Source: Thiofilum flexile DSM 14609
GTDB lineage: Bacteria; Pseudomonadota; Gammaproteobacteria; Thiotrichales; Thiotrichaceae
Reading direction: 5' to 3'
Assembly (NCBI RefSeq): GCF_000380185.1
Contig: NZ_KB904769.1
Coordinates: 1 to 51,801 of the forward strand
Length of the DNA: 51,801 nucleotides
Positions 48,323 to 51,801 of this stretch are shown here, piece after piece. The notes under the pieces are model-generated. The model was not told where the DNA came from. It made no database searches and saw only the letters and a program-made list of their open reading frames with translations. Numbering within the stretch: the stretch's first letter is position 1; each line of letters opens with the position of its first letter. A program made the position numbers and the translations under genes.

Positions 48323-50320
48323 TCAGTGCTCCTGTACAGCTTGATCAGCATCTGGAAACGTCAGACGAAAGATAGTGTGACCTGCTTGGTGTGCTAGAAG
48401 TTGAATAGTGCCATGGTGTTGGGTCATTAGGCTGCGTACAATGGTCAAGCCCAAGCCAGAACCCGTTTGCCCCACCCGTCGACTGAAAAAGGGATCAAAA
48501 ATATGCGGTACAATCTCGGCACTGACCCCGACCCCGGTGTCTTGTACTTCAATTTGTACCATGTCATTAATGATTTGGGTGCGTAGTGTGAGTACGCCTC
48601 CTTGTGGCATGGCATGAAAGGCGTTTTGTACTAAATTTAAAATAATCATCCGTAGATCATTATCTGCTGCCAAAATCCGTGCCCGTTGGGGGCAGAGATC
48701 AAGCACTTGCTCAATATGCTGTTGCTCGCGCTCAAAACGTAATAACGATAGTGTTTCAGTAATGACGCTATTCACCTCCACTAGCTCAATGTGATTACTC
48801 GATAAAGTACCAAGCTTCATTAGGCGATGCGTCACACTTAAGCATTGCTCCACCTGCTCATCGACCAGACGCAGATAGTCTTTTAATTCCAGTAACTCTA
48901 ATTCAGTGGCAGTTTGAGCAATAGTTGGGGTTTGATTGAGTAGGGTGTCGCTGGCTTGTAAGGCAATACGCACCGAGGCCAGTGGATTATGAATTTCATG
49001 CGCCACTCCCGCTGCTAATTCGCCTAGTGCCGAAAGCTTTTGCTCATGAGAGTAATGTACCGCTTGATCTAAATCGCGCACCGCTTCAACAACCCATTTA
49101 GCCTCAAGATTATGAGCAGGGGGCGATAGGCGCGCGGCATAGACTTCGGTATGGAGCAGGGTATGGTCGGGGCGCTGAATGGTTTCAATAAATTTTAGAC
49201 TAGCCTGTTCATCATTTAATGTTTCTAGCGGGCAGGTTCGTAAGGAAGAGGGGCAAGGTGTATCACGTTGATAGGTAATAGCATAGCAACACTGTTGGCG
49301 TAGTACTTTAGCATCACAATAACCTGTCTGTTGAGCATAAGCCTGATTCGCAATAATGATTTTGTAATCTTGATCAATCACTCGTACCCCATCCGGTACA
49401 CCATCAATAAGGCCTTGTAAGAACTGCTCGCGGTCTTGTAATTGATTATGGCTGGCTTGTAAATGCTCTGCCATTTGATTAAAGGTTTTACCTAGATGTG
49501 ATAGTTCATTATGACCCTGCACCGCAACACGTGCTTGTAGATTACCCTGTGAGAGTGAGGCGCTGGCTTGATGTAATTGTTGAATAGGTGCCAAGACATA
49601 GCGGCGCATAAACCACCAAGTAGCTCCAGCACTTAAGGCTAGGGTCGTGAAGCCTGCAACCATGAGAAATAAGAGGGTTTGCCAATTGTGTTGCTGCAGC
49701 GCACTGATCTCATGATCTACCACTAAAATGCCATTCACAGGGTGCTGGTCGATAGTGCCATGACAACCTAAACAAGCCGGCTTATTACGTACTGGATGAA
49801 ACGTGCGTAGGCGTGGATCATGATCGGGTGTGGTAATAAAGTGGCTAATCGGCTCTAAAGGTAATTGCTGAGCGCTGCACTGTGGGCAAAAGTGTTGAAT
49901 GATTTGGGCTTGTTGTTGACCAATTAGGCGCATGTCTGAGGCAAAGCGTACTTCTCCTTGGGGGTTTAGAACCATGACCCCCTTAATACCTTTTTGAGTA
50001 CCTAACTCGGAAATCATTTCCTGTAAACCCACTAAGTCACGACGCAGCATCGCTCGCTCAAGAGAAGACTTAAGCAATAAGCTAACCGAAACCGAGGCAC
50101 GGGCGCGTTCCTCAGTGAGTTGAGCATAATAAAAGTAAGAAAATAAAATCAGAAAAATGCTCGATACCCCGATCAAAATACTGAGCAAAAACACAATGAA
50201 TTGTCGGCTCAACGCAGAGGAGGGTATGGGTTGGGAGGTAGCAGATAATTGAATCATAGGACGTGTTATTCCACGTATAAAGCCACACATAATCTCTGAG
50301 TATACTGCTAAATATGACAT
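48323..50320 (-). CDS. Membrane sensor histidine kinase with a periplasmic CxxCH motif
   Basis: 665 residues from the outermost ATG; the start is uncertain and ATG 50257 (644 residues) is equally possible. Order: TM1 (about 41-65), a periplasmic domain with CPQC (145-148) and a c-type-heme-like CLGCH (183-187) preceded by FHPVRNKPA, TM2 (214-239), HAMP, a PAS domain whose end is Cys-rich (QQCCYAITYQRDTPCPS, then RTCPL), a HisKA domain (AHEIHNPL) and HATPase (NLVQNAFHAM, GSGLGLTIVR). The periplasmic motif resembles NxPxCxxCH sensors that bind heme. It pairs with the sigma54 regulator. The signal is unknown; redox, NO or a metal are candidates. Confidence 0.93.
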   Translation of the reverse strand: MSYLAVYSEIMCGFIRGITRPMIQLSATSQPIPSSALSRQFIVFLLSILIGVSSIFLILFSYFYYAQLTEERARASVSVSLLLKSSLERAMLRRDLVGLQEMISELGTQKGIKGVMVLNPQGEVRFASDMRLIGQQQAQIIQHFCPQCSAQQLPLEPISHFITTPDHDPRLRTFHPVRNKPACLGCHGTIDQHPVNGILVVDHEISALQQHNWQTLLFLMVAGFTTLALSAGATWWFMRRYVLAPIQQLHQASASLSQGNLQARVAVQGHNELSHLGKTFNQMAEHLQASHNQLQDREQFLQGLIDGVPDGVRVIDQDYKIIIANQAYAQQTGYCDAKVLRQQCCYAITYQRDTPCPSSLRTCPLETLNDEQASLKFIETIQRPDHTLLHTEVYAARLSPPAHNLEAKWVVEAVRDLDQAVHYSHEQKLSALGELAAGVAHEIHNPLASVRIALQASDTLLNQTPTIAQTATELELLELKDYLRLVDEQVEQCLSVTHRLMKLGTLSSNHIELVEVNSVITETLSLLRFEREQQHIEQVLDLCPQRARILAADNDLRMIILNLVQNAFHAMPQGGVLTLRTQIINDMVQIEVQDTGVGVSAEIVPHIFDPFFSRRVGQTGSGLGLTIVRSLMTQHHGTIQLLAHQAGHTIFRLTFPDADQAVQEH

Positions 50321-50343
50321 TTTGTCTTGGATTTATGGTTCTA

Positions 50344-50378
50344 TGCCATTTTGGCAGTATTGATATGCCAAAATGGCA
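50344..50378. promoter_or_regulatory. Paired UAS palindromes in the divergent control region
   Basis: TGCCA-TTT-TGGCA at 50344-50356 and TGCCA-AAA-TGGCA at 50366-50378 are perfect palindromes and mutual reverse complements, with centres 22 bp (two turns) apart. They lie about 105 bp upstream of the sigma54 promoter and 24 bp from the outermost kinase start. This is the classical geometry of an NtrC-class enhancer, and would also allow autoregulation of the kinase operon. Confidence 0.8.
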
Positions 50379-50466
50379 GTATAAAAATAATGATTTAAAA
50401 TAAATAAAGATTAGGTAAAAGCTATTTTTTAATAAATATCATTGGCTTAAGAGAGCTTATCCTTTC

Positions 50467-50482
50467 TGGCATGGTTAGTGCA
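50467..50482 (+). promoter_or_regulatory. Sigma54 promoter of the secreted-protein genes
   Basis: TGGCATGGTTAGTGCA has GG at 50468-50469 and GC at 50480-50481 with 10 bp between. The transcript would start near 50493, which excludes the in-frame ATG at 50491 and supports ATG 50530 for the following gene. Confidence 0.8.
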
Positions 50483-50529
50483 GTGTAGCGGTGTATGTAA
50501 GCGTTCATGTCATTAAGAGGATGAGAATT

Positions 50530-50829
50530 ATGCCGATGCGTTCTTTCATGTGGGTAGTGCTGTTAGTGGGCATAACATCAGGCTCGGTAGCACAGGCTGA
50601 GGGCTATGATTATATTGCAGGTACTCAACCCTCTCATCGCCCTGATCAAGCACCTGTACTCACTGAGGTACAGAAAAATGCTGATTGGTATCAGCACGCT
50701 CTTTATGGCGTCGAGTCTCCTTATCCTCATTCGCTGAAATTTCTGGAAGACCAAGGTAATTGGTTTACCCCTTTTAATCATCCCGGCATGACGCATCCCT
50801 ACGATTTACGTGGTTGGCATTCTAAGTAA
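50530..50829 (+). CDS. Small secreted protein of unknown function
   Basis: 99 residues from ATG 50530, chosen over the upstream in-frame ATG at 50491 because the predicted sigma54 start lies near 50493 and AAGAGG precedes it. A signal peptide (FMWVVLLVGITSGSVAQA) is cleaved before EGYDYIAG. The mature 77 residues are rich in aromatic residues, His and Pro (SHRPDQAPVL, ADWYQHALYGVESPYPHS, NWFTPFNHPGMTHPYDL) with no Cys. The six His could bind metal, but I recognise no family. It is first in the sigma54-driven unit, 52 bp before the Gly-Met-rich gene, with no terminator between. Confidence 0.75.
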   Translation: MPMRSFMWVVLLVGITSGSVAQAEGYDYIAGTQPSHRPDQAPVLTEVQKNADWYQHALYGVESPYPHSLKFLEDQGNWFTPFNHPGMTHPYDLRGWHSK

Positions 50830-50881
50830 TTTTTTCAACCACTTAAACTCGCTGTTACCCCATTTTTTTTAGGAGAGATTT

Positions 50882-51801
50882 ATGAAGACTTTATTAAAAA
50901 AAGTATTACCTTTGGTCGTAAGTACTATGTTATTTGCTCCTGTCACCTTTGCTGATCAACAAGGTATGTCAGGCATGAGTGGTATGCAGGGTATGTCAGG
51001 CATGGGTGGCATGTCCGGTATGAGTGGTATGCAAGGCATGTCAGGCATGGGTGGTATGTCCGGTATGAGTGGCATGCAAGGTATGTCAGGCATGGGTGGT
51101 CAAGCTGGCATGGTATGCATTAGATGGGCACCTGCTCAAGCAGGCATGAGCGGCATGTCCGGAATGGGTGGCATGAGCGGTATGTCCGGAATGGGTGGCA
51201 TGAGCGGTATGTCAGGCATGGGCGGCATGAGCGGTATGTCCGGAATGGGTGGCATGAGTGGTATGTCAGGCATGGGTGGCATGTCAGGCATGGGTGGCAT
51301 GGGTGGCATGGGTGGCATGAGTGGTATGTCAGGCATGGGTGGCATGTCAGGCATGGGTGGCATGGGTGGCATGAGTGGTATGTCAGGCATGGGCGGTATG
51401 TCCGGAATGGGTGGTATGTCCGGAATGGGTGGCATGAGCGGTATGTCAGGCATGGGCGGTATGTCTGGAATGTCAGGCATGGGCGGTATGTCTGGAATGT
51501 CAGGCATGGGCGGTATGTCAGGCATGAGCGGCATGCAAGGTATGGATGGCATGAGCGGCATGTCAGGCATGGGCGGAATGTCCGGAATGGGTGGCATGAG
51601 CGGTATGTCAGGCATGGGCGGAATGTCCGGAATGGGTGGCATGAGCGGTATGTCCGGAATGGGTGGCATGAGCGGTATGTCAGGCATGGGCGGTATGTCA
51701 GGCATGGGTGGCATGTCAGGCATGGGCGGTATGTCCGGAATGGGTGGCATGAGCGGCATGTCAGGCATGGGCGGTATGTCCGGAATGGGTGGCATGAGCG
51801 G
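50882..51801 (+). CDS. Secreted Gly-Met-X repeat protein, runs off the window
   Basis: At least 306 residues, open to the last base. A strong ribosome binding site (AGGAG) precedes the ATG. A signal peptide ends near TFA (residue 24), then DQQGMSGMSG begins. The mature protein is nearly all G-M-X tripeptides (X = Ser, Gly, rarely Gln or Asp), often in 9-residue units such as GMSGMSGMG, so about one residue in three is Met and one in three or more is Gly. Ser and Gly codons vary freely (TCA, TCC, TCT, AGC, AGT), so the protein pattern is kept, not just the DNA. One interruption at 51101-51145 (QAGMVCIRWAPAQAG) holds the only Cys and Trp of the repeat. Function unknown; Met-rich repeats can bind Cu(I) or quench oxidants. 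Confidence 0.85.
   Translation, partial: MKTLLKKVLPLVVSTMLFAPVTFADQQGMSGMSGMQGMSGMGGMSGMSGMQGMSGMGGMSGMSGMQGMSGMGGQAGMVCIRWAPAQAGMSGMSGMGGMSGMSGMGGMSGMSGMGGMSGMSGMGGMSGMSGMGGMSGMGGMGGMGGMSGMSGMGGMSGMGGMGGMSGMSGMGGMSGMGGMSGMGGMSGMSGMGGMSGMSGMGGMSGMSGMGGMSGMSGMQGMDGMSGMSGMGGMSGMGGMSGMSGMGGMSGMGGMSGMSGMGGMSGMSGMGGMSGMGGMSGMGGMSGMGGMSGMSGMGGMSGMGGMS

Noticed and set aside
51136-51795. A long minus-strand frame rich in Met-Pro-Pro-Ile-Pro-Asp repeats.
   Set aside because: It is the antisense reading of the Gly-Met repeat, where every GGCAT-type unit gives CAT/GCC codons without stops. The plus strand has a ribosome binding site and signal peptide.
50882-51801. CRISPR array or other short-repeat array.
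   Set aside because: The repeat has a 9-bp period, no unique spacers, and keeps an open frame with synonymous codon variation.

Overview
The window looks like chromosome of a free-living gammaproteobacterium of moderate GC. The order tRNA-Gly, tRNA-Cys, tRNA-Leu matches the glyW-cysT-leuZ cluster of enteric bacteria, and the metabolic genes (class I PHA synthase, acnD/prpF-type methylcitrate cycle, NasST-controlled nitrate assimilation) fit a heterotrophic or mixotrophic proteobacterium. A Thiothrix-like (Thiotrichales) host is a guess only; no sulfur-oxidation gene is present to test it.

Layout. 1-3720: edge of an IS5-type insertion sequence, ligA, a tRNA cluster (Gly, Gly, Cys, Leu) behind a strong sigma70 promoter, and a YafQ/DinJ-type toxin-antitoxin pair. 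3853-6845: a Tat-exported esterase, a DUF1653 protein, a VOC protein and a hemerythrin protein. 6990-15390: a nitrate-assimilation regulon, nasA then nasT-nasS, followed by nrtA-nrtB-nrtC. Both nasA and nrtA are preceded by a GG-N10-GC sigma54 promoter, then two hexaloop hairpins of the ANTAR-target type, then a strong intrinsic terminator. This implies double control: nitrogen limitation through sigma54, and nitrate/nitrite through NasS release of the antiterminator NasT. 15401-19190: a ferritin-like protein and a patch of small orphan, immunity-like and decayed genes with short duplications. 19229-30085: menA-like prenyltransferase, an aspartase fused to a cyclic-nucleotide-binding-like domain, a zinc metallopeptidase, phaC with a long histone-H1-like tail, psd, a pentapeptide-repeat protein, and the divergent pobA/pobR pair. 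30086-37139: accessory secreted or envelope genes, including a broken paralogue beside its intact copy, a zinc-ribbon/coiled-coil protein, a macro-domain protein, a YidB-like protein, a BON-LysM protein, an NlpC/P60 hydrolase and a lipoprotein. 37303-46713: an alpha/beta hydrolase and the propionate operon gntR-prpB-prpC-acnD-prpF-prpE.

46970-51801 is the most distinctive part. A sensor kinase with a periplasmic CxxCH motif and an NtrC-type activator form one operon. Divergent from it, behind two TGCCA-N3-TGGCA palindromes exactly 22 bp apart and a GG-N10-GC sigma54 promoter, lie a small secreted protein and a secreted protein made almost entirely of Gly-Met-X tripeptides that runs off the window end. 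I read this as one regulatory unit: a periplasmic redox, heme or metal signal driving massive production of a Met/Gly-rich exported protein. I do not recognise it as a described system.
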